A DNA stretch of 64,000 bases, from the NCBI GenBank assembly GCA_902798685.1, contig CADBXO010000004.1:62001-126000 (forward strand). The letters run 5' to 3'. Source of the DNA: an uncultured Bacteroidales bacterium. Its GTDB lineage: Bacteria; Bacteroidota; Bacteroidia; Bacteroidales; Bacteroidaceae. Made by a program: the position numbers and the translations under genes. Shown piece after piece: positions 1 through 7,855 of this stretch. The notes beneath the pieces are model-generated. The model was not told the origin of the DNA. It made no database searches and saw nothing but the letters and a program-made list of their open reading frames with translations. Position 1 is the stretch's first letter; each line of letters starts with the position of its first letter.

Positions 1-1329
1 ATGGAGGTCGGTGTGAATCTCATCGGCCCATGAACCCCACTCGCGGTAGAATGCCTTCTCGGCCTCATCCCATGCAAACTCATCAAGTGTGCTGGTGGGT
101 GACTCCTGAGCGGCGTAGTCATATGCGTGTGTGATATTGGCAATGGTTACAGACTTGCTTCCGTACATCTTGCGGATCCAGTCTGCGTTGGGCAGGTTGA
201 TACCTATAGGTGTTGAGGGGTAGGCGTCACCTGCCAGGCAGACGGCGTTGATGACCTTGGCTGATATACCCTTGCACTCCTTCTTCTTGAAGCGCGGATC
301 AACCGGTGAATTGTCCTCAAACCACTGTGCGTTGGCACTCAGGATTACTGAACGCTCTGATGCCTTGTGGTCCTTGATGTTTACGTAACCTTCCCATGCA
401 CCTTTGCGGCCCAGGGGATCGTTGTAATCCTCAATGAATCCGTTGATGAAATCAACAGTTCCGATGGTATCCTTAACCCACTCGATGTTGAACTCATCCC
501 ATATCTTGAGGTCACCGGTCTCGTAGTATTTTACGAGCAGGCCAAGGGCGCGCTTCTGGATATCGTTCTCAGCGCAGGCGGCAGCCAACTTGAGCTCCTC
601 GCAGATCTTCTTGATGGCGGGACCGTACATGCCGTCGATCTTCCAGGGAATTTCAACGATATTGCCCTTGGAATCCTTTGTAACCTTGGTGTTCAGACCG
701 TATGCGATGGGAGTCTCATTGGTCTTATCCTCGATGGATTCGTAGTATTTCTCAACCTCGGCACGGGTAACACCCTCATAGAAGTTGCCTGCTGACAGTA
801 CAACTATATCGCCGTCAGTTGAGGTTGAGCGGCGCTGCTGCAGGATGTCGGGATTGTAGATAATATCCAGCAGCTGGGCGCACTTGTCACCATCACCTAC
901 AGCCTCCATCAGAGACTTGAAGTAAGCCTGTGAGCACTCAGGGAAGAACTTGTCCTCAGCGTAGTGATGGTGAATGCCGTTTGCAAAGAAGAGACGCTTG
1001 GCATATACCATGAACTGATCGAACTCCTTTGACTCACGGTCACCCTTATAGTTCTCGATAATGTTCTCAACGACGTGACGGATGGGAATGTTCCATTTGC
1101 AGTTCTGGTCCCAGTGGATGTCACGGCCCCACTTGGCAGCTTCTGCCAGATGGTAGGCGTACTCCTTCTGCTGCAGTGTCAGCTCATCCCAGCCGGGAAT
1201 CTGATAGCGCATGACCTTGAGGTCTGCAAACTCGTCAAGCAGATACTTGAAATCACTCTTTTTCTGTCCGCAGCCGGCGGTAATGGCCAGCACACCAGTC
1301 ATCATCATAATTCTAAAGATTGTTTTCAT
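1..1329 (-). CDS. Dipeptidyl peptidase III (M49), lipoprotein, 3' end outside window
   Basis: The first 443 residues of a protein that continues past the left edge of the window. The N-terminus MKTIFRIMMM...LAITAGC is a lipoprotein signal with the lipobox cysteine at residue 20, so the protein is probably exported and lipid-anchored. The body resembles the Bacteroides type of dipeptidyl peptidase III, a zinc enzyme that releases dipeptides from peptide N-termini. The zinc motif HExxGH of M49 lies in the unseen C-terminal part, so the catalytic site cannot be checked here. The start is the ATG at 1329-1327. It lies 6 bases downstream of the EamA gene stop and is probably co-transcribed with it. 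The family call rests on recognition of the N-terminal half. Confidence 0.75.
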   Translation of the reverse strand, partial: MKTIFRIMMMTGVLAITAGCGQKKSDFKYLLDEFADLKVMRYQIPGWDELTLQQKEYAYHLAEAAKWGRDIHWDQNCKWNIPIRHVVENIIENYKGDRESKEFDQFMVYAKRLFFANGIHHHYAEDKFFPECSQAYFKSLMEAVGDGDKCAQLLDIIYNPDILQQRRSTSTDGDIVVLSAGNFYEGVTRAEVEKYYESIEDKTNETPIAYGLNTKVTKDSKGNIVEIPWKIDGMYGPAIKKICEELKLAAACAENDIQKRALGLLVKYYETGDLKIWDEFNIEWVKDTIGTVDFINGFIEDYNDPLGRKGAWEGYVNIKDHKASERSVILSANAQWFEDNSPVDPRFKKKECKGISAKVINAVCLAGDAYPSTPIGINLPNADWIRKMYGSKSVTIANITHAYDYAAQESPTSTLDEFAWDEAEKAFYREWGSWADEIHTDLH

Positions 1330-1335
1330 CGTTTA

Positions 1336-2286
1336 TTATTTTGTTTGTTCAGTCCTTTTCTTGGCTCCCGCCAGTATCACACCGCCCAGAATCATGGCCG
1401 ATCCCAGACCGGATACCAGAGTCATCCTTTCACCCAGGATAAGCACTGCCGCAATGAGTGTGAAAACGGGATTGAGATATACATAGTTGGTGGCGGTCAC
1501 GTTGCCGATGGCCAGCATGACCCTGTTCCATACCACAAAGCATACAAGTGATGCGATGGTTGAAAGGAACAGCAGGTTACCCCATACCTGTATGTGATCG
1601 AATCTGACCTGTGCCAGATTGGAATTGTCAGTCAGAAGCAGGAAAGGCACTATGGTTACCAGGCCCCAGAAGAAGACCTTGCGTGTGGCAAACAGCGTAC
1701 CGTAGCGGTCTGTCATCTGTCCCATGAATTGGCTGTAGACTGCCCAGCAGAGAGCGGCCAGGAAAGCCAGGATATCACCCTTGGGAGAGAGGCTTACGCC
1801 GTTGCCGTCAAAGATTACCATTACCATTCCGGACAGAGCCAATATGGTACCGGCCACAAGCGGGAACCTTACCTTGACATCCTCAAGTCCGTCCATGAAC
1901 GGCCCCTTGAACATTTTCTTGAGAACCAATGTAAGCAGGACAGTCAGCAGCGGTGCAATGCATACAATGAAAGATACGTTGCAGGCCTGGGTATAGCTGA
2001 GTGCGGTGTTCTCGGTCCAGAAATAGAGCGATCCACCGGTAATTCCGGTTATTATGAACACCAGCTCGTGACGCAGCGAACGTGAAAAAGCTCTCTTGTC
2101 GCGACCTCCGCGGATTAGGCATACCAAAAGGAGGCCTATGTAGGCAATGATGAACCTGATGGTGAATATCTGTGCCGGAGTAAGACCGTGATTGATCAGC
2201 GTTTTGGTGGATACAAATGTCACACCCCACAGTGCCATGGTAAGGAACGCCAGCACATGGAAAAAGAATTTACCCTCTCTTTTCAT
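1336..2286 (-). CDS. EamA/DMT-family transporter
   Basis: A 316-residue, very hydrophobic protein with about ten predicted membrane segments arranged as two EamA repeats (about residues 10-140 and 165-305), the usual size and layout of drug/metabolite transporter superfamily exporters. An early segment reads LWGVTFVSTKTLINHGLTP, typical of EamA proteins. The substrate cannot be read from sequence; family members export amino acids, nucleosides or metabolites. The start codon overlaps the stop of the upstream glycosyltransferase gene by four bases (ATGA), so the two are translationally coupled. It is therefore the distal part of the leftward polysaccharide operon, although its role there is unknown. 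Confidence 0.85.
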   Translation of the reverse strand: MKREGKFFFHVLAFLTMALWGVTFVSTKTLINHGLTPAQIFTIRFIIAYIGLLLVCLIRGGRDKRAFSRSLRHELVFIITGITGGSLYFWTENTALSYTQACNVSFIVCIAPLLTVLLTLVLKKMFKGPFMDGLEDVKVRFPLVAGTILALSGMVMVIFDGNGVSLSPKGDILAFLAALCWAVYSQFMGQMTDRYGTLFATRKVFFWGLVTIVPFLLLTDNSNLAQVRFDHIQVWGNLLFLSTIASLVCFVVWNRVMLAIGNVTATNYVYLNPVFTLIAAVLILGERMTLVSGLGSAMILGGVILAGAKKRTEQTK

Positions 2287-3188
2287 TTGCCTAACAAAGC
2301 TTTTGTGACGTTACGGCGGAACCTGATCAGCATATTTCCGCGGCTGGGCCTGAATGTAACCAGATAGAAACACCAGAGAACGATTGTAGCGCACCATTTC
2401 TTGAGTTCGGAGAGCAGGCGCTTGCGGTAAGATGACTTGCCGATTCTGAGAGTGCGTGCCCTTTCACTCTGGCCGATGCCCGTGGTCAGGCGGTTAAAGT
2501 AATCGGCCTCCAGTTTGTAACCCGGAATGCTGTGATAAAGTATGGCGCCGGGAAGGTAGACGAACTGCATACCCTCACGTTTCATCTTGTCGAAGATATC
2601 CTTCTCCTCGCCTCCGCCCAGACTGTCTCCGTTTCGGCCCAATTCAACGTTGTAAAGGCCCACTTTCTCAAAGACGCGGCTGCGGTAGGCGGCGTTGCCT
2701 CCGCCGGGGTAGTTGTCACCCGGAAAGGGTTTTGCCTTGTCACCGAAGTAGAGATAACCGGTTAGCAGACGCTTGATGAAGTAGGTCATCCACTTGGGCT
2801 CGCTGCCTGTCTCGTAATGGGGGATGATGGGACCTCCGGCGGCATCGGTCTCGGGATGATTGAGGAACCAGTCGGCGTAGGTGGCCAGGTACTCCGCATT
2901 TACGGTGGCATCATCATCGACGTAAGCCAGGATATCACCCTTGGACTCCTTGATTCCGCGGTTGCGTGCATGTGAAAGACCCTGGTTGGTCTCCACAAAG
3001 TAGCGCAGGCTCACCTGCGGGTAATCCTTGCAGAACCTGTCAACCTCACTGCGGGTATTGTCCGTGCAGTTGTTGTCTACAAGCACAATCTCATACCCAT
3101 CGGCCCCGAGAGTACCCTTGGCCAGGCTCTGAAGTACGTTGTAGATGTACTTATCGCGGTTATATGTGCAGATAATTACCGATATCAT
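2283..3188 (-). CDS. Glycosyltransferase family 2
   Basis: A 301-residue GT-A fold inverting glycosyltransferase. The N-terminus MISVIICTYNRDKYI is the standard GT2 opening, VDNN (37-40) belongs to the nucleotide-binding strand, and the DDD at residues 91-93 (AYVDDDA) is the metal/nucleotide-sugar binding motif. A hydrophobic segment near residues 262-282 suggests membrane association. It probably adds one sugar to a lipid-linked surface glycan on the cytoplasmic face. It overlaps the upstream TagF-like gene and the downstream EamA gene by four bases each (ATGA), forming a tightly coupled operon. Donor and acceptor are not predictable. Confidence 0.9.
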   Translation of the reverse strand: MISVIICTYNRDKYIYNVLQSLAKGTLGADGYEIVLVDNNCTDNTRSEVDRFCKDYPQVSLRYFVETNQGLSHARNRGIKESKGDILAYVDDDATVNAEYLATYADWFLNHPETDAAGGPIIPHYETGSEPKWMTYFIKRLLTGYLYFGDKAKPFPGDNYPGGGNAAYRSRVFEKVGLYNVELGRNGDSLGGGEEKDIFDKMKREGMQFVYLPGAILYHSIPGYKLEADYFNRLTTGIGQSERARTLRIGKSSYRKRLLSELKKWCATIVLWCFYLVTFRPSRGNMLIRFRRNVTKALLGK

Positions 3189-4378
3189 TTGCTTTGCTCT
3201 TTTATGAACTCCAGGATCTTACGGGATGCATCGTAAGTTGCGGTTACGCCCCAGAATTTCTCAATCATTGCGTCACGTTCGGCGGGATCCAACTTGTACT
3301 GTCCCGATTCAATCAGTGAGCACAACTCGTGGAAAGTCTCGACTCTGCAGCCTGCCACGTTACCGTCAAAAGGATAGTAGAAATCCCTCTCGTTGATGTA
3401 ATCCTTGTAGTCATACAGGTAGAGGATAACATCCTTGCCGTCCATCAGCAGCCAGTCGTAAAGTATCGATGAATAGTCGGTAATGAGTACGTGGGCGTAG
3501 GGCAGGACAGGGTAGATATCCATGCGCGGTGAGGCCAAAATGATATTTGAAAGAGAATGTGCATTCTCGTCAAGTATAACGTTGGAGTGCGGCTTGAGAA
3601 TAAGAATCTCATTCTTTGCAGCCAGAATTCCGTTGAGTTTCTCCAGATCCATACCCTGGGTGAAGATGTTACGCTGGGAGTCACGCCAGGTGGGCATGTA
3701 GATGAGAACCTTATCAAATCCCTTGACCTTCTCTATCAGGGAAACCGTTATCTCAGACTCGTATCTGGCAATGAACTGTGAGCGCTCCTGCTCAGACGCG
3801 GTAAGGATGCGGTTACGGGGATAACCCATCTCAATGCACCTGGACTCGGGAATGCGGAAAGCCCTTGCCAGGGAGTAGGTCTGGAACTGGGTCGATGACA
3901 ACAGCCAGTCGGGACGTCTGAATGACTCCGGATGGCAGAAAGCGTCATATTTGTTCCTGCGGCTGAAACGGTCGGCAAGCGGTCCTGCCACAGTGTTGAA
4001 TTCAATCCTCTTAAGGCCCACACCGTGCCAGAGGTTTATGCAGGTTGCCCTTCCGGACAGGCAGAACATTATGTCTGATGTGTATGAATTGAATATCCAG
4101 TATTTGGATGTCAAGGCATGCCAGACACCGCGCGGTTCAAGCACCCAATATGCACGCAGTCCATAGCTGCGCACCGTTTTCACGGTTGAGCGTTTGGTTG
4201 AGAGCCAGATATATCTGATATCCTTGTCTCCATTCTCGACGGCATAAAGGAACAGGTATTTGGCATTGTCAGCGAATGTGCCGCGATAGCTGCCGAATAC
4301 GTATTTCCTCCTGCTGCGCGGGAACAGGAATGAGAACGGATAGATGATATAACAGATTATGTAAGCCAGTAGTTTCAT
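3185..4378 (-). CDS. CDP-polyol:polyol-phosphate transferase, TagB/TagF-like
   Basis: A 397-residue protein of the CDP-glycerol glycerophosphotransferase family (Glyphos_transf), which moves glycerol-phosphate or ribitol-phosphate from a CDP-activated donor to a growing polymer or a glycan. WHGVGLK at residues 117-123 contains the family's conserved active-site histidine region. The C-terminal signature ITDYSS followed by DWLLMDGKDVILY matches the CDP-binding half. The N-terminal 20 residues are hydrophobic and may attach it to the inner membrane. It sits between two GT2 genes, so it probably decorates or builds the same surface glycan. A CDP-pentitol gene set lies at 13497-15898, making CDP-pentitol a plausible donor (inference). 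CDP-glycerol is the alternative. Confidence 0.85.
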   Translation of the reverse strand: MKLLAYIICYIIYPFSFLFPRSRRKYVFGSYRGTFADNAKYLFLYAVENGDKDIRYIWLSTKRSTVKTVRSYGLRAYWVLEPRGVWHALTSKYWIFNSYTSDIMFCLSGRATCINLWHGVGLKRIEFNTVAGPLADRFSRRNKYDAFCHPESFRRPDWLLSSTQFQTYSLARAFRIPESRCIEMGYPRNRILTASEQERSQFIARYESEITVSLIEKVKGFDKVLIYMPTWRDSQRNIFTQGMDLEKLNGILAAKNEILILKPHSNVILDENAHSLSNIILASPRMDIYPVLPYAHVLITDYSSILYDWLLMDGKDVILYLYDYKDYINERDFYYPFDGNVAGCRVETFHELCSLIESGQYKLDPAERDAMIEKFWGVTATYDASRKILEFIKEQSK

Positions 4379-4396
4379 TTTCCTGTCGGAGTTATG

Positions 4397-5356
4397 TCAC
4401 AATCCAAAACGCTTTTTTGTCCTTTTGATGCCATACATAAAGAGGGCCAGGCCATATGATATGTGAAGCGATGTCCAGATTATGAGTTTAATAGAGAATG
4501 CCTTCTTGCGGTAGTCCTTCCACCTGACACTCTTCAGGCTTGAGAACTTACCGTAATAATCTTTCCTGGAATAGGCCTTGGAGCCGATAGCCAGATAGGC
4601 TATTCCAAGAAGCTGGTTGTCTATGATATTGTCATATCCCTGAGGCAGCAGTTTACGGAGTTCCGATACGAACCTTTCACCCTGGAGTATCTTCTGCGGT
4701 GAAACTCCGCGTGATGCCGAGTCAAGATTGCTTATGTAGTCATAATGGTAGAGAGCCTTAGGTACATATGAGACCGATGCCCCCGCCATTATAAGCTGTA
4801 GATTGACCAGCTGGTCCTCACCGTAATCCAGACCCTGGGGATATGAGATGTTGTTCTGAGTGTAGAGAGAACGTCTTACCAGTTTGTTGCAGGGACCGTT
4901 CTGCAGGCGGCATACCAGATCGTCAATCAGGGTCTCCCGGTCATAAGCCTTGGGCTGTTCCTTCCTGTAGTAGACCTTCTTTCCCTTCTCCAGCAGAAGG
5001 TCGCAGATAACCATATCGGCCCCCGATGAAACGGCCTCCCTGTAGAGGAGTTCCAGGTAATCGGGCTCAACCCAGTCATCTGAATCGGCATGGATGGTAT
5101 ACTCTCCCGATGCATGCTCCAGTCCGAACTGACGGGTTGTGCCTATTCCCTCGTTGGGTTTATGGAAAACCTTGAACCGGACATCGGACTCCGCAATGCT
5201 GTCGCAGATGGAACCTGATGCGTCGGTGCTTCCGTCATCAATCAGCAAAACCTCGAAATCAGGCATAGTCTGTGCCTTAAGACTGTCGGCAAGTCGGCAG
5301 ATAGTCTTTTCGGCGTTGTAGACGGCTACTATTACGGATACAGGAACAGTGTTCAT
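4397..5356 (-). CDS. Glycosyltransferase family 2, polyol-locus GT
   Basis: A 319-residue GT2 enzyme. The start is taken as the ATG at 5356, giving MNTVPVSVIVAVYNAE; the reading frame is open for eleven more codons upstream but this Met begins exactly at the conserved GT2 strand. IDDGSTD is the uridine/nucleotide-binding motif and HADSDDW the metal-binding DxD. The C-terminal quarter is basic with a hydrophobic helix, typical of membrane-associated GT2 enzymes of capsule loci. It is the first gene of the leftward operon, driven by a sigma-ABfr-like -7 box at 5391-5398. An 18-base gap separates it from the TagF-like gene. Confidence 0.88.
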   Translation of the reverse strand: MNTVPVSVIVAVYNAEKTICRLADSLKAQTMPDFEVLLIDDGSTDASGSICDSIAESDVRFKVFHKPNEGIGTTRQFGLEHASGEYTIHADSDDWVEPDYLELLYREAVSSGADMVICDLLLEKGKKVYYRKEQPKAYDRETLIDDLVCRLQNGPCNKLVRRSLYTQNNISYPQGLDYGEDQLVNLQLIMAGASVSYVPKALYHYDYISNLDSASRGVSPQKILQGERFVSELRKLLPQGYDNIIDNQLLGIAYLAIGSKAYSRKDYYGKFSSLKSVRWKDYRKKAFSIKLIIWTSLHISYGLALFMYGIKRTKKRFGL

Positions 5357-5390
5357 CGGTGTTACGGCTGTTTCTTTGCAGTAAAGCATT

Positions 5391-5398
5391 CAAAGGTA
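5391..5398 (-). promoter_or_regulatory. -7 promoter element for the leftward glycan operon
   Basis: Reading the minus strand gives TACCTTTG, a match to the Bacteroides TAnnTTTG -7 element, 35 bases before the ATG at 5356. No good -33 TTG is seen at 19-21 bases, so the assignment rests on the -7 box and its position in the divergent intergenic region. Confidence 0.5.
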
Positions 5399-5442
5399 CG
5401 ATTAATAAGCCATTAATAGTGTGTGTTGAAGTAAGATTTTGC

Positions 5443-5450
5443 TATCTTTG
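5443..5450 (+). promoter_or_regulatory. -7 promoter element for the rightward glycan operon
   Basis: TATCTTTG, matching TAnnTTTG, lies 25 bases before the flippase ATG at 5476. A TTG at 5426-5428 is closer (14 bases) than the usual 19-21, so the -33 element is uncertain. Together with the minus-strand box it makes 5357-5475 a divergent promoter region for the whole locus. Confidence 0.55.
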
Positions 5451-5475
5451 CATAAAGAGATAATAGCAGAAGTTG

Positions 5476-6996
5476 ATGAGTTCAAGAAACAACTATTATT
5501 TGAGTAGTTTCTTCTGGAGCACCGTATCGAAACTGTTGAATGCAGTTTGGGGATTCATTACGGTTCCGTTGCTGTTGGGCTATTTCGGTAAGGCTGAGTA
5601 TGGAATCATTGCCATCGCCACATCTTGGAATGCTTACATGCATTTGCTGGATCTGGGAATGAACACAGGTGCCGTCAAATTCTTCTCCCAATGGGCCGCA
5701 AAGGGTGACAGGGCAAAAATCAGCCGTGTAGCCAGAACCAACATCACTTTTTACATGTTTGTAGCTCTGGTAAATGCTCTTTTTCTGCTGGCATTGGCTT
5801 TCTGGGGAGAACCCCTTTTCTCCATTTCACATGAGGAGTTCCTGGAGTTACGCATCTGTTTCTTTATCCTGGCTCTGTTCACGGTAATCAGTTGGGGTGC
5901 TACATCCTTCAATCAGCTGCTCATAGCCGATAAGCAGCTTGATTTCACCATGAAGGTCCAGACTATTCAGACCGTCCTTAAGATGGCCCTCATCTTCATA
6001 ACGATCAAGGGCGAAATGTTGTTGATCCAGTATTTCTTCTGGCTTACGCTGATAATAGCACTTGCAATCGTTCCTTATGCATGGAAATGCAGGCGGGACA
6101 ATCTGATTGATTCTGTCAAGCCGGCCATGTACTGGTCAGAATTCAAGACTGTACTTGTTTTCAGTCTTTCTCTTTTTGCATTGTCGCTTTTCCAGGTTAC
6201 GGCTTCACAGTCACGCCCCATAATTCTGAGCATCTTCTCTTACAACGGAGCCGATGCTGTGGCCGATTTCAAGGTGGTAGAGGTCATACCTGCCTTCATT
6301 ATCACGCTTTGCGGATCATTTACCAGCATATTCCTGCCTAAAACATCCGAAATGATAGTCCGGAATGACCATGATGAGATAATGGCCTTCCTTAAGAAAT
6401 GGACCTCGATCACGACAATCATCGTGTGCGTTCTCTGTTTCCCGTTCATACTGTCCAACTCGACTATCATCACTGCTTACGTGGGTGAGTCTCTTTCTCA
6501 CCTTGGCAGATGGCTGGCTCTCTGGTGTATTTTCCTGATATTGCAGCTTCATTCCACTCCTGCATTCAGCCTGATTGTTGCAAACGGCAAGACCAAGGCT
6601 CTTGTATACGCCACGGGAATATCCTGTCTGATTTCAATCATAATCAATGCCGCTCTGTGCAAGAGAGTACCGGTGGGATCGGCTGTAATAGGTTACAGCG
6701 TTTACATGACGATCCTTGTTCTGGTCTACTACATATACATCTACAAGCGTTATCTCAACCTGGACCGTTGGGTTCTGGCCAAGTCGTTCATCAAACCCCT
6801 CTTGCTGGCAGTCATTGCCTGTGTGGTACCCTATCTGGTGCGTCTGGACGTTTCAATGTTTGATTCACTGAATCTGGTTCCGCGCTGGTCAAATGTCCTG
6901 CTTTTCGGGGTGAATTCGGCTATCTGGCTGTTATGTTACTTTGTACTTTTGAAAGTGTTCGGGTTGTTCCCGTCAATTAAGTCAGTAAGACAATGA
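5476..6996 (+). CDS. Wzx-type polysaccharide flippase (MOP superfamily)
   Basis: A 506-residue membrane protein with about 12-14 hydrophobic segments, matching the size and pattern of polysaccharide exporters of the MOP superfamily. The N-terminus (FFWSTVSKLLNAVWGFITVP) is typical of Wzx-like flippases that move undecaprenyl-linked repeat units across the inner membrane. A TTG codon at 5473 precedes the ATG directly; the ATG at 5476 is preferred. It is the first gene of the rightward operon and its stop overlaps the SDR start (ATGA). No Wzy polymerase is visible nearby, so either polymerisation uses genes elsewhere or the product is a short unit. Confidence 0.85.
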   Translation: MSSRNNYYLSSFFWSTVSKLLNAVWGFITVPLLLGYFGKAEYGIIAIATSWNAYMHLLDLGMNTGAVKFFSQWAAKGDRAKISRVARTNITFYMFVALVNALFLLALAFWGEPLFSISHEEFLELRICFFILALFTVISWGATSFNQLLIADKQLDFTMKVQTIQTVLKMALIFITIKGEMLLIQYFFWLTLIIALAIVPYAWKCRRDNLIDSVKPAMYWSEFKTVLVFSLSLFALSLFQVTASQSRPIILSIFSYNGADAVADFKVVEVIPAFIITLCGSFTSIFLPKTSEMIVRNDHDEIMAFLKKWTSITTIIVCVLCFPFILSNSTIITAYVGESLSHLGRWLALWCIFLILQLHSTPAFSLIVANGKTKALVYATGISCLISIIINAALCKRVPVGSAVIGYSVYMTILVLVYYIYIYKRYLNLDRWVLAKSFIKPLLLAVIACVVPYLVRLDVSMFDSLNLVPRWSNVLLFGVNSAIWLLCYFVLLKVFGLFPSIKSVRQ

Positions 6997-7850
6997 GTAA
7001 GAGACGTTTCTTTAAAAGGATCCGACAGGCTCTCAGGTGCGCTGTTCAGGGATACAGGTATGGAGGCAATTCCACCGTCCGGATATCATACCCGGCATAT
7101 GGGGAAATACTGGCCGGAAAGAGGATTCTTGTCACCGGAGGCAGCTCAGGCATAGGTCTAGCCATTGGCAAAAAGTTCGTTGAATGCGGGGCCGATGTGG
7201 TTATAACCGGCCGCAACAGCGATAAACTCCAGGCTGCGGTGAATGAGATAGGAAAGGATCACTGCTTCCCCATGACATGGGACATATCCCGTACTGCTGA
7301 GATCGGGAAGAAACTGGATGAGTGTGAGTCTTTGCTGGGAGGAGAGATATCGGCCCTGGTGAATAATGCAGGTGTTGCCCCGTCCAAATTCTGGGGCAAT
7401 GTCGATGAAGAGGAGTGGGACAGGATTTATTCCACAAATCTCAAGGGTATGTTTTTTCTGACTCAGACATTGGCCAAGCGTTGGAAGGGACAGATTTCTC
7501 CCGATGAATACAGAAAGATTGTCAATATCTCTTCTCAGGGAGGATTTGTGGGAGCCACCTATCCGTACAGGATGGTAAAGTGGGATGTCAGAGGACTGAC
7601 CGAAGGGTTGGGAAAGACCCTTGTCAAAGACCGCATAATAGTGAACGGAATAGCTCCGGGTGTGGTAAAGACATCAATGCAGCAGTTCTCTCTCCAACAG
7701 GGTGAGAACTTTTATACTGACCAGAATCCTATAGAGCGCGTCATCCTCCCGGAGGAGATAGCTGAACTTGCCCTCTTCCTTTTGAGTGATGCCGGCAATG
7801 CCATAGTAGGTCAGACAATAGTGTGTGACGGTGGTTATACTTTAAAATAG
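6993..7850 (+). CDS. Short-chain dehydrogenase/reductase in glycan locus
   Basis: A 285-residue classical SDR. TGGSSGIG at 48-55 is the NAD(P)-binding glycine motif, NNAG is at 124-127, catalytic serines lie at 180-181, and YRMVK gives Tyr192 and Lys196. There is an extra basic N-terminal stretch of about 42 residues before the Rossmann fold, unusual for a cytosolic SDR and perhaps used for membrane or partner binding. It overlaps the flippase gene and lies 5 bases before the MenD-like gene. The pair could make or reduce a keto intermediate for an unusual sugar or polyol of the glycan (inference). The substrate is unknown. Confidence 0.85.
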   Translation: MSKRRFFKRIRQALRCAVQGYRYGGNSTVRISYPAYGEILAGKRILVTGGSSGIGLAIGKKFVECGADVVITGRNSDKLQAAVNEIGKDHCFPMTWDISRTAEIGKKLDECESLLGGEISALVNNAGVAPSKFWGNVDEEEWDRIYSTNLKGMFFLTQTLAKRWKGQISPDEYRKIVNISSQGGFVGATYPYRMVKWDVRGLTEGLGKTLVKDRIIVNGIAPGVVKTSMQQFSLQQGENFYTDQNPIERVILPEEIAELALFLLSDAGNAIVGQTIVCDGGYTLK

Positions 7851-7855
7851 CAACT

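Noticed and set aside
367-1551. Open frames of 70-160 codons on the plus strand and a short one on the minus strand across the DPP III and EamA genes
   Set aside because: They lie antisense or out of frame to genes with clear protein motifs and show no conserved domain.
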